Origin: VBDM01 sp963699535
GTDB taxonomy: Bacteria; Pseudomonadota; Gammaproteobacteria; Burkholderiales; SG8-39
Direction: 5' to 3'
Length of the DNA: 64,000 nt
Assembly: GCA_963699535.1 (NCBI GenBank)
Contig: CAVOUJ010000030.1
Span: 62,001-126,000 of the forward strand
Below are positions 1 through 9,178 of the stretch, one piece after another. Position 1 is the stretch's first letter. Each line of letters begins with the position of its first letter. Made by a program: the position numbers and the translations under genes. Below the pieces are notes generated by a model. It searched no databases, was not told where the DNA came from, and saw only the letters and a program-made list of their open reading frames with translations.

Positions 1-960
1 CGCCGCGAGAATGTTGCCGACCCCGCCGATCACGGTCGCCTGCTCCAGCGTGCGCGCGCACACCGCAACCGCAAGGCCCCAGCCGATCGCAGCGAGGCTC
101 GTGCAGGCCGCAACCGCGAGGAGAAGATCCCAGCGCGAGGGCAGCTCCAGCGCTTCTCCTCCGAACCAGGGCACGAGCGTCTTTCCCGCGGCGAGCATCA
201 GCGCGGTCTGCAGGAGATTGATGACGAAGAACGGCCCGATCTTGCCGAGGAGCAGCATGGAAAACGGAACTTGCAGGCTCGCCAGCCGCGCGAGGGTGCC
301 GTCGCGCCGCTCGACGATGAAGAGCGCCGAGATCGGCATGACCACGAAGAACATTCCGAAGATGAGCCACGCGGGGACATTCTGTTGCACCGAGGAGGGG
401 CGACCGGTGCTGCCGACGACTTCCACGTCCACTTTCGCCGCTCGCTTCAGGTCGAAGGCGCTCGCATCGACGGGGATACCCGCTCGGCGCGTCGCCTCCT
501 CCATGCGCAATCCCAACGCGACGCCGAGCAGGCGTTGCTGAAAGGCGACGAGCTGCGTCGGCGGCAGCGCGGGATCGGCGAGCAGCGCGAGCGCGGGAGG
601 AGCGCTTTTTCCGTCGGGGAGCGCCGCGAGGGCGTTGCGGAATTCGCGCGGAACGATCACGACGAGCTTGTGTTTCGCGTGCCGCACGCTCGCGCGCGCG
701 GCCGCTTGGTCCGCGGGAGCAGGCGTGGCGCGGAATCCGTCCCCCGCCAGACCGCGCACAAAGAGGGCCGCAAGTGCTTCGTCGCCCGAAACGACCGCGA
801 AATCCGTCTGGCGGGTCACACCGCCCTCGAACACATCGCTCAGGGCGAGCGACATCACCACGATGAAGGCCGCCGGCATCAGGAACAGCACCGCCAGCCC
901 GTGCACGTCGCGTGACAGCGCCAGCCATTCCTTTTCCCACAGGGCGAGGAGAGAGCGCAT
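1..960 (-). CDS. ABC-2 type transporter permease (C-terminus cut by window edge)
   Basis: The frame opens with ATG at 960 and stays open for 320 codons to the window edge. Near the N-terminus is a membrane anchor (FLMPAAFIVVMSLALSD), followed by a long soluble, presumably periplasmic domain to about residue 190. Hydrophobic segments follow (WLIFGMFFVVMPISALFIVE, FFVINLLQTALMLAAG and an Ala/Leu-rich helix). This is the layout of NodJ/YhhJ-type ABC-2 permeases. The start codon overlaps the stop of the ATPase gene upstream (TGATG), so the two are almost certainly translated together and form one exporter. Context with the resorcinol-type condensing enzymes suggests it exports that cluster's product; this is inference. 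The last transmembrane helices lie outside the window. Confidence 0.85.
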   Translation of the reverse strand, partial: MRSLLALWEKEWLALSRDVHGLAVLFLMPAAFIVVMSLALSDVFEGGVTRQTDFAVVSGDEALAALFVRGLAGDGFRATPAPADQAAARASVRHAKHKLVVIVPREFRNALAALPDGKSAPPALALLADPALPPTQLVAFQQRLLGVALGLRMEEATRRAGIPVDASAFDLKRAAKVDVEVVGSTGRPSSVQQNVPAWLIFGMFFVVMPISALFIVERRDGTLARLASLQVPFSMLLLGKIGPFFVINLLQTALMLAAGKTLVPWFGGEALELPSRWDLLLAVAACTSLAAIGWGLAVAVCARTLEQATVIGGVGNILAA

Positions 961-1886
961 CAGTCGCGCAGCGAGCGTTGCGTGAGCTGCATGAACAGTT
1001 GCTCGAGGTTGCGCCGGCCGTAGTCGATCGAGAGCGGCTCGCAGCCGGCCGCGCTCGCCGCCTCGATCGCCTGCGCGACCTGCGCGCCCGGCACGCGCAG
1101 GCTGTAGCGCGCCACACCGTCCTCGCGCAGGGCGTAGCGGTCTTTCCAGTCGGCGGCGAGCGCTTCGGGAAGCGGCGATCGCAGCTGCAGGGTCAGCAGG
1201 CCGGAACCGTCCTGCAGCACCTCGGCGAGCGCGCCCGAGAGCAGCACGCGGCCGCGGTCGAGGATCGCGACGCGGTCGCAGATCGCTTCGACCTCTTCCA
1301 TGTAGTGGCTCGTATAGAGAATCGTCCGGCCTTCCCCCGCCAGGGACCGGATCGAGTCGAGCAGGAACGCGCGTGACTGCGGGTCCACGCCCACGGTCGG
1401 CTCGTCGAGCAGAAGGAACTCCGGCTCCCCGAGCAGGCCGATCGCGAGATTGAGCCTGCGCTTGAGGCCGCCCGACAGTTGCCCCGCGCGGCGCTTGAGC
1501 ACCGCTTCGATCCGCGCGAACGCGGTCACGGCCTCGATGCGTCCCTTGAGCCTGGCGCCCGCCAGGCCCTGGATGCCGCCGAAGAAGCGCAGGTTTTCCG
1601 CGCAGGTCAGCACCGGATAGAAGGCATGCTCCTGTGGAACGAGTCCGAGGCAGCGGGGGCGGGCGCGGCGCAGGACCTCGAGGCTCTCGCCGCCGGCGGC
1701 GATGCGCCCGCTCGCGCCGCGCAATTGTCCGGCGAGGATCGAGATCAGCGTGGTCTTGCCCGCGCCGTTCGGTCCGAGGAGGCCGAAAATTCCGCCCGCG
1801 GGGATGGAGAGTGTGACGGCATCGAGCGCCATGTCGCTCGCGCCCGGATAGCGGAACGACAGGCTCTCGACGTTCAGAGTGCCCAT
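960..1886 (-). CDS. ABC transporter ATP-binding protein (ABC-2 exporter)
   Basis: 308 residues. It carries a complete ABC nucleotide-binding domain: Walker A GPNGAGKTT, signature LSGGLKRRLNLAI, Walker B FLLLDEPTVGVDP and an H-loop TSHYMEE. The arrangement is typical of the DRA/NodI-type ATPases that pair with ABC-2 permeases, with an extra C-terminal domain of about 90 residues. The start chosen is the ATG at 1886 (MGTLNVESL), 13 bases inside the end of the BtrH-like gene; a longer in-frame extension to 2330 lies wholly inside that gene and has no family resemblance. The gene overlaps both neighbours, so it sits inside one operon and should power the permease at 1-960. Confidence 0.9.
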   Translation of the reverse strand: MGTLNVESLSFRYPGASDMALDAVTLSIPAGGIFGLLGPNGAGKTTLISILAGQLRGASGRIAAGGESLEVLRRARPRCLGLVPQEHAFYPVLTCAENLRFFGGIQGLAGARLKGRIEAVTAFARIEAVLKRRAGQLSGGLKRRLNLAIGLLGEPEFLLLDEPTVGVDPQSRAFLLDSIRSLAGEGRTILYTSHYMEEVEAICDRVAILDRGRVLLSGALAEVLQDGSGLLTLQLRSPLPEALAADWKDRYALREDGVARYSLRVPGAQVAQAIEAASAAGCEPLSIDYGRRNLEQLFMQLTQRSLRD

Positions 1887-2878
1887 GCGCGCTGGGCGCG
1901 GCGCAGATTCTTGAAGAAAGACTCTTCGTCCGCGGCGAGCTCGCGCAGGCGCCCGGCGAGAAGCGGAGGCGCGAGCGGGTCGCGGCCGCGGATCATGCGC
2001 GCCGCGGCGAGCGCGAACTCGCGCCAGCGGTCGCCGATCTCGACGAGACAAGCAGCCAGACCGTCGAGCACGGCATAGCCGGTCTTCGCGGCCAGTTCCT
2101 GAAGGAACGAGGCGTACAGGAAACGAAAACCCCCGCCTCCCGTGCCGATCTCCTCCTGCATGCGCACGATATTGCCGATGTACATCCGCGCATGTTCCCC
2201 GCCGTCCGCGAGCGGCAGGCGCTCGATGCGGCGGGCGAGCATCCTCATTCCGCGCACGCCGACGAAAGGCAGCGGCGCGAGCATGAGGCGCGCGGTGCGC
2301 CCGAGCGCGCGCCGTCCGAGGCGCGCCCAATCGGGCTCGGCCGGAGGACGGGTCATGAAGTAGAGCAGTCCTTTGGGCGCGAGCATGCCCCTGGCGAAGC
2401 GCGCCTTCTTCAGATCCTCGCGCGCGCAGCGCACGGCCGTTTCCGCCACCGGGTCGCTGATCAGATATTCGTCGCGGTCTCGCCCGTAGACGAGCAGGTT
2501 GTGCGCGTTGAAATGGAAGCGCAGGTCGGGCGGGAAATACGGGAGCCAGAAGACGGAGGTCTGCAGCCCGACCAGCTCGCCCGCGTCGAGCAGCGCGTCC
2601 AGGCGCGCCATGCCGTCCGCGGGCGCGCGAAAGGTCTCGAAGCGCATGCCGAGGCCCAGGCTGCGCTCGAGACCGCGGATGATCGCGCGCGGCGGCATGC
2701 GGAAGGTAACGAGCGGCAGTCCGTTGATGCGGATGAAGGGAAGATAGGCGAAGGCGAGCGCCGAGGCGAGGCCGAAAGCCATCGGCTCGGACAGCGGCAG
2801 GCCGTGATGCCGCAGCAGCGAAGACATCACCCCTGACTCGCAGTGCGAGGCGTGCGCGTGCACGAAAGCCTCCGGCAT
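1874..2878 (-). CDS. BtrH N-terminal domain-like protein
   Basis: 334 residues. The N-terminus (HAHASHCESGVMSSLLRHHG, then LSEPMAFGLASAL) matches the cysteine-peptidase-like fold of the butirosin BtrH N-terminal family, with Cys in HCES and His-Asn in FHFNAHNLLVYG as candidate catalytic residues. BtrH itself transfers an acyl chain from an acyl-carrier protein; members in lipid clusters are uncharacterised. The start is ATG 2878, five bases after the upstream stop and directly before the conserved block. Upstream in-frame codons to 2932 belong to the neighbouring gene. By position between condensing enzymes and exporter, an acyltransferase or product-trimming role is plausible, but this is inference. 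Confidence 0.7.
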   Translation of the reverse strand: MPEAFVHAHASHCESGVMSSLLRHHGLPLSEPMAFGLASALAFAYLPFIRINGLPLVTFRMPPRAIIRGLERSLGLGMRFETFRAPADGMARLDALLDAGELVGLQTSVFWLPYFPPDLRFHFNAHNLLVYGRDRDEYLISDPVAETAVRCAREDLKKARFARGMLAPKGLLYFMTRPPAEPDWARLGRRALGRTARLMLAPLPFVGVRGMRMLARRIERLPLADGGEHARMYIGNIVRMQEEIGTGGGGFRFLYASFLQELAAKTGYAVLDGLAACLVEIGDRWREFALAAARMIRGRDPLAPPLLAGRLRELAADEESFFKNLRRAQRAWAL

Positions 2879-2882
2879 ATCG

Positions 2883-3278
2883 CTACTCCACCTTGCCCAG
2901 GACCTCGACTGCGACGCCGAGCGCCTCCGCATAGCGGGCCTTCAAGGCGAGCGGCAATCGCTGGAAAACCGCCGGCTTGAAATGGCGCCGCACGCGCCAG
3001 CGCCACAGGCCCGTCGTCTGGGAGAGAAGCTCCACGTCCATGCGCGCGCGGTACATGTGGTACTCGAGCGGCGAGGACTCGCCGGCGAGCACGCGCGAGC
3101 GGGCCTCCTCGGCGCGTCGCTCCAGGTCCTCGACCGCCTGGCGCGTGACGATCTCCTCGACTTCCCAGCCCCGCGAGGGCACCAGGCGCAGCTTGCCGTC
3201 GTCCGCTACCGCGTAGACCGCCTTGCGGTGGCCGGCGAGGCTGCGGTTTCCTTCCTGCGGCACCTCGCGCTCACGCAT
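2883..3278 (-). CDS. hypothetical protein in resorcinol-type cluster
   Basis: 131 residues. I do not recognise the family. The N-terminal half resembles a small beta-rich domain (KAVYAVADDGKLRLVPSRGW), followed by a charged helix (EEIVTRQAVEDLERRAEEA) and an Arg-rich segment around LWRWRVRRHF. It has no signal peptide or membrane helix. The ATG at 3278 overlaps the stop of the ketosynthase gene by eight bases, and its stop lies four bases before the BtrH-like start, so it is an integral member of the operon. Reading frame and codon use match the neighbours, which supports a real gene. Confidence 0.65.
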   Translation of the reverse strand: MREREVPQEGNRSLAGHRKAVYAVADDGKLRLVPSRGWEVEEIVTRQAVEDLERRAEEARSRVLAGESSPLEYHMYRARMDVELLSQTTGLWRWRVRRHFKPAVFQRLPLALKARYAEALGVAVEVLGKVE

Positions 3279-4430
3279 GCGCCGTGACTGTGAGATAGAT
3301 GAACCCGCTCGAAAAGCGTCCGCTCTCCGGCACGAAGCAGAGAAGGCGCTGGCCTTCCTTGAGCTTTCCGCTCTTCAGCAATTCGTCGATCATGATGTAG
3401 ATCGAGGCCGATCCGACGTTGCCGACCCGATCGAGATTGGTGAACCAGCGCTCCTGCGGAATCGGGAGCCCTGCGCGCGACAGGCCTTCCGCGAGCGGCT
3501 CGCGGAAGTATTCCGAGGACATGTGCGGGAGAAACCAGTCCACGTCCTGCGCCGAGAGCGAGCGCCGGCTGATGACGCGCCCGAGCGGCTTGACCAGCGT
3601 GTACTCCGCGATCGCCTCGTTGAGGAGCCTGACGTCCTGGTTCAGCGTGAACAGGGATTTCGACTCGCGCTCGTGCGGCGCATAGTTCAGCCAGCCCCGC
3701 AGCGCTGCCGTCGGCCTGCTTCTCGCGCCCCGTAGTACATGCACGCGGGCAGGGCGTGGGCGTACGAGAAGATGTCGATCCACTCGACGCGCAGGTTGAG
3801 CCCGGGCCGGGGCGCCGGCTCGATGAGCAGCGCGCCCGCGCCGTCGGAGAGCATCCAGCGCAGGAAGTCCTTTTCGAACACGATTTCCGGGTGCGCTTTC
3901 AGGACTTCGGCGCCGTTGATGCGCTCGCCGTTGTAGTTCTGCGCGAGCAGGCCGAGCGAAGCTGTCTCCGAGCCCGTCGCCACGGCGTTTCGCGCCCCTT
4001 CCGATACGACCGACATCCAGCCGTACTTCAGGGCCGTCGTACCCGAGAGGCACACGCCCGCGGTCGCGACGACCTCGCAGACCGGAACGCCGAGCTCGCC
4101 GTGGACCATGACCGCGTGGTTGGGCAGCAGCTGATCCGGGTTGGAGGTTCCGCATACGAGGCACGCCAGGTCATCGAGGGCAAAGCCGTCTCCCCCGAGT
4201 CCCCTGATCGCCGCCGCCGTGAGGCTGGCGTTGGTGTAGTTCGGCTTGCGCGTGACCGGGTCGATCACGTAGTAGCGCCTGCGGATGCCGTTGCTGCGCT
4301 GGACGATTCGGCGCGCACGCGACGGCCGCTCGCCCACCTGACCCAGGAGTGCCTCGACCTGATCGTTTTCGACGGGCGCGTTCGGCAGGCAAACCGAGCT
4401 GCGGGTGATGTAGGCTGCGTTACGGCTCAT
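3271..4430 (-). CDS. darB: 3-oxoacyl-ACP synthase III family protein, DarB-like (frameshifted)
   Basis: The chain begins MSRNAAYITRSSVCLPNAPV and reads as a ketoacyl synthase III-type thiolase fold. The catalytic Cys is in TAGVCLSGTTALKYG, the His in DWFLPHMSSEYF and the Asn in DRVGNVGSASIY, so the Cys-His-Asn triad is complete. The frame is broken once near 3,700-3,725; before it the protein ends ...MYYGARE and after it resumes RGWLNYAPHERESKS. Together the parts give about 385 residues, the usual length. It directly follows the DarA-like gene. In flexirubin and dialkylresorcinol systems DarB/DarA condense two beta-keto acyl units to a cyclohexanedione. The specific product here cannot be read from sequence. 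Confidence 0.75.
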
Positions 4431-4446
4431 CTGTTCCTGCGATGAC

Positions 4447-5365
4447 CTATCGCCCCGAGGGCAGCTCGAAGTATGCCCTCTGCGACTCCAGCCGCCGCGA
4501 GAACAAAGGCCGCAGCAGGCGCTGCACCACGAGGCTCGCCGGCACGAGGGTCAGTATCACCGCGACGAGATAGGCGCAGAACAAAGCGAGGAGCAGCTTC
4601 CGCCCCGCCGAACCCGGCGCCCCGCCGCGGCGGATCAGGCGCGACCACATCGAGAACACCCGCTGCCCCGCGCGCTCGCTGAAGATCAATCGCGGATCGA
4701 CGCGCGCCGCGCCCAGGCCCGCGAGCATCGGGGCTTCTTCTCGCTCGCGATCCGCACGCATCGCGTTCAGCAGAGCGCGGCCGAAGCGATCCGAGTCCGC
4801 GATTTCCTTCTCGGCAACGCCCGCGGCGGGAAGTCCCCAGAAGGCGTCGCGCCGCCCGGTGAGGAGCCAGCGCGGCATCGTGATGAAGGTCGCGAGCGTC
4901 CCGCCCTGGTCGATGAAGACCACGTTGTCGCGCAATCGCCCGCCTGCTTCCTGGACCATCCGCTTGACCGTCTCCTGCGCCGCGAGCCACATGTTGCGGC
5001 ACGCGATCACGGTGACGACGGGCCGGCCTCGCAGCAGCTGCTTTCCGATATCGCTCTTCAGGAACGCGGTGATGGGGCCGGCCGGGGCGAGATACCAGAC
5101 TTGATACGCGAGCACGATGAGATCGAAGCGTTCGTCGGCGCGTACCACGAGAGGTTCGAGCGCCGGCGGTTCGAGCAGCACCGACTCCGGCATCGCGTCG
5201 AGAAACTTCCAAAGGGACCACGGAAAGGGATACGGAGGTCGTGGGCGAAGCACCTCCTCAACGAGCTGGATATCACCCGCTTCCGCCAAGCGGAGACACC
5301 AGGCGGCGTGCCACGCGAGCGAGCTGGCCGGTCTGCGAGAAGTGAACGAGGAGAACGCGTTTCAT
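4447..5365 (-). CDS. darA: dialkylresorcinol condensing enzyme DarA-like (frameshifted)
   Basis: The ATG at 5365 gives MKRVLLVHFSQTGQLARVA, a flavodoxin-like N-terminus typical of DarA proteins. After about 27 codons an extra T at about 5,290 shifts the frame; deleting it joins ...RRLVSPL to AEAGDIQLVEEVLRP and restores one chain of about 305 residues. The body contains LIVLAYQVWYLAPAGP and TVIACRNMWLAAQE, and a C-terminal hydrophobic segment (LLLALFCAYLVAVILTLVP) that would anchor it to the membrane. The stop is 16 bases from the DarB-like start. A shorter reading from TTG 5289 would lose the first beta strand and is not preferred. Function is by family: joining two acyl-derived units in resorcinol lipid synthesis. 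Confidence 0.7.
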
Positions 5366-5476
5366 GTACCGAACTTCATTTCCAAACGGCGCCGACTATC
5401 CTCCGGCGGCCGCCTCCCCCCAAGAGGATAACCCGCGAGGGGCCGGGTGTCATCGGGTTTTTCCCGAGGGCGGCTC

Positions 5477-6802
5477 TCAGGCGGGAGCGGCACTCGATGA
5501 CGGCACCGCAGCGCCCCTGCGCCGCCTGCGTCTGCGGCGCCGGTGATCTCCGGGCTGCGGCGCGTGCAGCATCAACTGGCGTTCGGCTTCGCCCGCGTGC
5601 TGGAATTTTTCCCACCAGTGCGAGATCTCCTCAGGCGCCTCGCCGCTCGCACACCTCAGTACGAGGAAATCAAATCCGGCCCGGAATCTCTCCTGCGCGA
5701 GCAGGGCAAAGGGACGCCGTCCGCTCCTTTGCTCGAACCGCGGCTGCAGCGCCCAGATCTCCCGCATCACGGCGGTGAAGCGGCGAGGAATGGCGAGCTT
5801 GTCGGTCTGGATCTCGAGCACCGAGTCCATCGCCTGGTACAGGGCGGGGACGGGCTTCAGTCCCCGCTGGGCTTTCTTCCAGGCCGCGAGCACCTCGTGC
5901 CAGAGAAGCGCCGCGAAGAGAAACGCAGGCGACACGGGCTTGCCGGCGAGCACGCGGCCGTCGGTCTGCTCCAGGGCGAGAAAGACGAAGCGTTGTCCCA
6001 TGGGCTGCTCGAAAATGACGTCGAGCAGGGGCAGCAGGCCGTGGTGCAGGCCGAGGCTGCGCAGCTCGCGCAGGCTCGTCGCCGCGTGGCCCGAGAGCAG
6101 GAGCTTGTGCATTTCCTCATAGACGCGCGACGGCGGGACGTTCTCCAGGAGGGGCGCCATCTCCCTGATCGGCTTGCGGCTGCGCTCGTCGATCGCAAAG
6201 CCGAGCTTCGCCGCAAAGCGCGCGGCGCGCAGCATCCTCACGGGGTCCTCGCGGTAGCGCTCGCGCGCATCGCCGATGATGCGCACGGATTTCCGCCGCA
6301 GGTCCCTGAGGCCGTCGTGGTAGTCGAGGATGGTTTCGTTGGACGGATCGTAGTACAGGGCGTTGACCGTGAAGTCGCGCCGGATGGCGTCGTCCTCGCG
6401 CGTGCCGTAGATGTTGTCGCGGAGCACTCTTCCATGCTCATCGGTTTCCGACGCGGTGCGCGCGCGGAAAGTCGAGACCTCGACGGTTTCCTCGCCGAAC
6501 ATCACGTGCGCGAGCTTGAAGCGACGGCCGATCAGTCGCGAGCGCCGGAAGAGCCTGTGGACATCCTCGGGATCGGCGTCGGTGGCGACGTCGAAGTCCT
6601 TGGGGCGCACGCCGAGCAGCAGGTCTCGCACCGCGCCGCCGACGACATAGGCCGCGTAGCCGCGGCTGCGCAGCGTCTCGCAGACCCTGAGGGCGCACGG
6701 AGAGATCGCCTCGCGTGAAACGCCGTGACTATCCTTAGGGATGACTTGCGGCTCGGACCCTGAGCCGAGCCGAAGAACGCGCTGGATGAATTTCTTGATC
6801 AA
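5477..6802 (-). CDS. pcnB: poly(A) polymerase PcnB
   Basis: Nucleotidyltransferase that adds 3' poly(A) tails to RNA and so promotes decay. The class II signature is clear: GGAVRDLLLG, then the DFDVATDA metal-binding aspartates, RRDFTVNALYYD, and RFAAKLGF in the RNA-binding domain. The C-terminus ends with a run of nine arginines, as in many proteobacterial PcnB proteins, probably for RNA binding. The start chosen is TTG 6802 (L/M-IKKFIQRVLRL), which overlaps the upstream stop as TTGA and matches the usual PcnB N-terminus. A GTG at 6844 would overlap the ATPase gene by 46 bases and is less likely. It is the last gene of the hda-led overlapping chain. Confidence 0.92.
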   Translation of the reverse strand: MIKKFIQRVLRLGSGSEPQVIPKDSHGVSREAISPCALRVCETLRSRGYAAYVVGGAVRDLLLGVRPKDFDVATDADPEDVHRLFRRSRLIGRRFKLAHVMFGEETVEVSTFRARTASETDEHGRVLRDNIYGTREDDAIRRDFTVNALYYDPSNETILDYHDGLRDLRRKSVRIIGDARERYREDPVRMLRAARFAAKLGFAIDERSRKPIREMAPLLENVPPSRVYEEMHKLLLSGHAATSLRELRSLGLHHGLLPLLDVIFEQPMGQRFVFLALEQTDGRVLAGKPVSPAFLFAALLWHEVLAAWKKAQRGLKPVPALYQAMDSVLEIQTDKLAIPRRFTAVMREIWALQPRFEQRSGRRPFALLAQERFRAGFDFLVLRCASGEAPEEISHWWEKFQHAGEAERQLMLHAPQPGDHRRRRRRRRRGAAVPSSSAAPA

Positions 6803-7548
6803 GCTGGGAGAAAACCCTGCAGCGCCGCCGTCTCGAGCCGGCACTGATACAGGGCCTCGAGATTGGCCTGGGTGAGGATGTCGCTTGAGCGGCCGAGACT
6901 CACGCGGCCCGCATCATACAGCAAAAGCGAAAAACCGCAGTGCCGCGCCGCATGTCCCGGCTCGTGCAGCGCCGCGAGCACCGTCTTCCCGTCCCCGGCG
7001 CGGCCGGCCAGGATGCGCATGACCTGCCCCTGGTGGCGAAGATCCAGGTGCTGCAGCGGCTCGTCGAGAAGCACGATGTCGGCGTCCTGCACGAGGACCT
7101 GCGCGATGCGGGCCCTCTGGCGCTCTCCGCCCGAGAGCGTGCGGTAGGCCTGCGAGGCGCGGTCGGCGAGATCGAGCTCGGCAAGGCGCAGGCGGGTGAG
7201 CGCCGCGCCTTCCTCGTCGCGGCCCCAGGCGTTCCTCGAGCGCGGGTACCGGCCGAGCATGACGTAATCGAACACGCTGCCCCAGAAGTCGGTGTCCTCG
7301 TCCTGGAGCAGCACGGCGACGCGCCGGGCGAGCTCGCTCGTCCGGTACGTGACCAGCGGCGCGCCGTCGAGCGCGACCTTGCCCGACTGCGGCGCGCGCA
7401 GACCTGCGAGCGCGAGGATCAGGCTCGTCTTTCCCGCGCCGTTACGCCCGAGCAGGGCCCAGAACTGCCCGGGCGCGAGCGCAAGATCGAGCGCGCGGAC
7501 GAGTTCGCGGTTTCCCGCGGACAGACCGAGTCCTGCCGCTTCCAGCAT
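6799..7548 (-). CDS. FecCD/BtuCD-type ABC importer, ATP-binding protein
   Basis: 249 residues. Walker A GRNGAGKTS, Q-loop LLQDEDTDFWGS, signature LSGGERQRARIAQ, Walker B DIVLLDEP and an H-loop ALHEPG identify an ABC ATPase of the siderophore/heme/cobalamin importer class. The start ATG 7548 overlaps the permease stop (TGATG) and the stop overlaps the pcnB start, so translation is coupled on both sides. No periplasmic binding protein or TonB receptor lies in the window, so the substrate (B12, heme or siderophore) cannot be assigned. These components may be elsewhere on the chromosome. Confidence 0.9.
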   Translation of the reverse strand: MLEAAGLGLSAGNRELVRALDLALAPGQFWALLGRNGAGKTSLILALAGLRAPQSGKVALDGAPLVTYRTSELARRVAVLLQDEDTDFWGSVFDYVMLGRYPRSRNAWGRDEEGAALTRLRLAELDLADRASQAYRTLSGGERQRARIAQVLVQDADIVLLDEPLQHLDLRHQGQVMRILAGRAGDGKTVLAALHEPGHAARHCGFSLLLYDAGRVSLGRSSDILTQANLEALYQCRLETAALQGFLPA

Positions 7549-8507
7549 CAGCGCAGCCTCGCGAGGAGTACGAGCAGCGCCGGCATTCCGACGAGCGCGG
7601 TGATGACGCCGACCGGAAGCTCGGCGGGCGCCGCCGCCGTGCGGGCGAGCGTGTCGGCAGCAACGAGCAGGCTTCCTCCGAGGCATGCCGTGAGCGGCAG
7701 CAGGGCGGCGTGGCGGTGTACCCCGGCGAGGCGCAGCAGGTGCGGAACGACGAGTCCGACGAAGCCGATCGCCCCGCCGAGCAGTACCGCTGCGACCGTT
7801 GCGACCGTCGCGCAGCCGAAGGCGATCGACTGCAGCCGCGTGACTGCGACACCGAGCGAGCGCGCCTTGTCTTCGCCGAGAATGAGCACGTCGAGCGCGG
7901 CCGACTGCGAAAAGGCGAGGACCGCGCACGCTGCGAGCACGACGAGCGCGGCGGTCGGGTCGCCCGAGGGCGAGAGATCGCCGAGCAGCCAGAAGAGCAT
8001 GCCCTGGAGCTGCGCGGAGGGTGCGAGCGCAAGCATCAGGCCCACGAGTGCGCCGAAACCCGAAGCGAGCGCGACACCGGTGAGGAGCACGCGGTAGGGG
8101 TTCCATCCGGAGCGCGAGAGCGAAAAGGCGAAGACCGCGCCCGCTGCGATCGAGGCTCCGGCGAGCGCGGCGAGATTCAGCATGACCGCCGTGGCCCCGA
8201 GCAGCATGGCCGCGAGCGCGCCTGCCGCTGCGCCGCCCGAAACGCCGAGAATCGTGGGGTCGGCGAGGGGATTTCTGAGAAGGACCTGGAGCAGCGCGCC
8301 CGCCAGGGCGAGCAGGGCGCCGCAGGAGAACCCGGCAAGGGCCCGAGGCGCGCGTACGCCCCAGACGATTTCGCGGACAACCTCGTCGCCGCGCCCTGAG
8401 AGAGCGTCGGCGAGCTGCGCGAAAGAAAGATCGACGCTGCCGAAGGCGACGGCGAGCACGAGGCTTGCCGGGACGAGGGGGACGACCAGCAGCGCGACCG
8501 GCTTCAT
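7548..8507 (-). CDS. FecCD/BtuC family transport permease
   Basis: 319 residues with about ten hydrophobic helices. FecCD-family landmarks are present: RAPRALAGFSCGALLALAGA, LLRNPLADPTILGVSGGAA and GAIGFVGLVVPHLLRLAGVH. This permease forms a homodimeric inner-membrane channel for metal-chelates or cobalamin and pairs with the ATPase encoded directly downstream. The start ATG 8507 overlaps the HAD gene stop as ATGA. The length is close to the family norm of 320-350. Confidence 0.92.
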   Translation of the reverse strand: MKPVALLVVPLVPASLVLAVAFGSVDLSFAQLADALSGRGDEVVREIVWGVRAPRALAGFSCGALLALAGALLQVLLRNPLADPTILGVSGGAAAGALAAMLLGATAVMLNLAALAGASIAAGAVFAFSLSRSGWNPYRVLLTGVALASGFGALVGLMLALAPSAQLQGMLFWLLGDLSPSGDPTAALVVLAACAVLAFSQSAALDVLILGEDKARSLGVAVTRLQSIAFGCATVATVAAVLLGGAIGFVGLVVPHLLRLAGVHRHAALLPLTACLGGSLLVAADTLARTAAAPAELPVGVITALVGMPALLVLLARLR

Positions 8508-9178
8508 TCCAGACTGATGATCCGCCAGCCGCGCCGCAGCGCCTCGGCGTGCAGGGTTTCGTCGGGGTCCACGGCGACAGGGTGCGTGACGTGCTCGAGC
8601 AGCGGCAGGTCGTTCTGCGAGTCGCTGTAGAACCAGCTCGAGGAAAACGAGGAGAGCGTCCTGCCGCGCGCGCCCAGCCATTCGGCGAGCCGGGTGACCT
8701 TGCCCTGGCGGAAGCAGGGCGTACCCGAAGGCTTTCCCGTGAATTTCCCTTCGCGAACTTCCAGTTCGGTCGCAAGCAGATGATCGACACCGAACTCGCG
8801 CGCGATCGGCGCGGTGATGAAGGCATTGGTAGACGTGACGATCGCGCACAGATCGCCGTCCCCCAGATGCCGCCGCACGAGCTCCATTCCCTTCGTCCGG
8901 ATCATGGGTCGCACCTTTGTGTGCATGAACTCCCGATGCCATTCTTCGAGCTTCTCCCGCGTGTGGCGCGCGAGAGGCGCGAGCTGAAAATCGAGAAACT
9001 CGTGAATGTCGAGCCTGCCGGCCTTGTATTGGCGGAAGAACATGTCGTTCTTCGCTTCGTAGGCCGTGCGCTCGAGGATCCCGCGCTCGATCAGGTACTG
9101 CGCCCATTCGTAGTCGCTGTCCCCGGAGAGCAGCGTGTTGTCCAGATCGAAAAGCGCGATTTGCGTTTCCGTTCGCAT
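8504..9178 (-). CDS. HAD-IB family phosphatase
   Basis: 224 residues. HAD motif I is FDLDNTLLSGDSD, motif II IVTSTNAF, and motifs III/IV lie in GKVTRLAEW and FYSDSQNDLPLLE. This is the SerB-like subfamily IB (phosphoserine-phosphatase-like) common in betaproteobacteria next to hda. The nucleophile and acid-base aspartates are intact. The exact substrate is unknown; small phosphomonoesters such as histidinol-phosphate or phosphoserine are possible by family. It overlaps hda (TGATG) and the FecCD permease (ATGA). Confidence 0.88.
   Translation of the reverse strand: MRTETQIALFDLDNTLLSGDSDYEWAQYLIERGILERTAYEAKNDMFFRQYKAGRLDIHEFLDFQLAPLARHTREKLEEWHREFMHTKVRPMIRTKGMELVRRHLGDGDLCAIVTSTNAFITAPIAREFGVDHLLATELEVREGKFTGKPSGTPCFRQGKVTRLAEWLGARGRTLSSFSSSWFYSDSQNDLPLLEHVTHPVAVDPDETLHAEALRRGWRIISLE

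Noticed and set aside
4447..5289. DarA-like gene starting at TTG 5289
   Set aside because: This start removes the flavodoxin-like first strand, which is present upstream from ATG 5365 after one-base correction.
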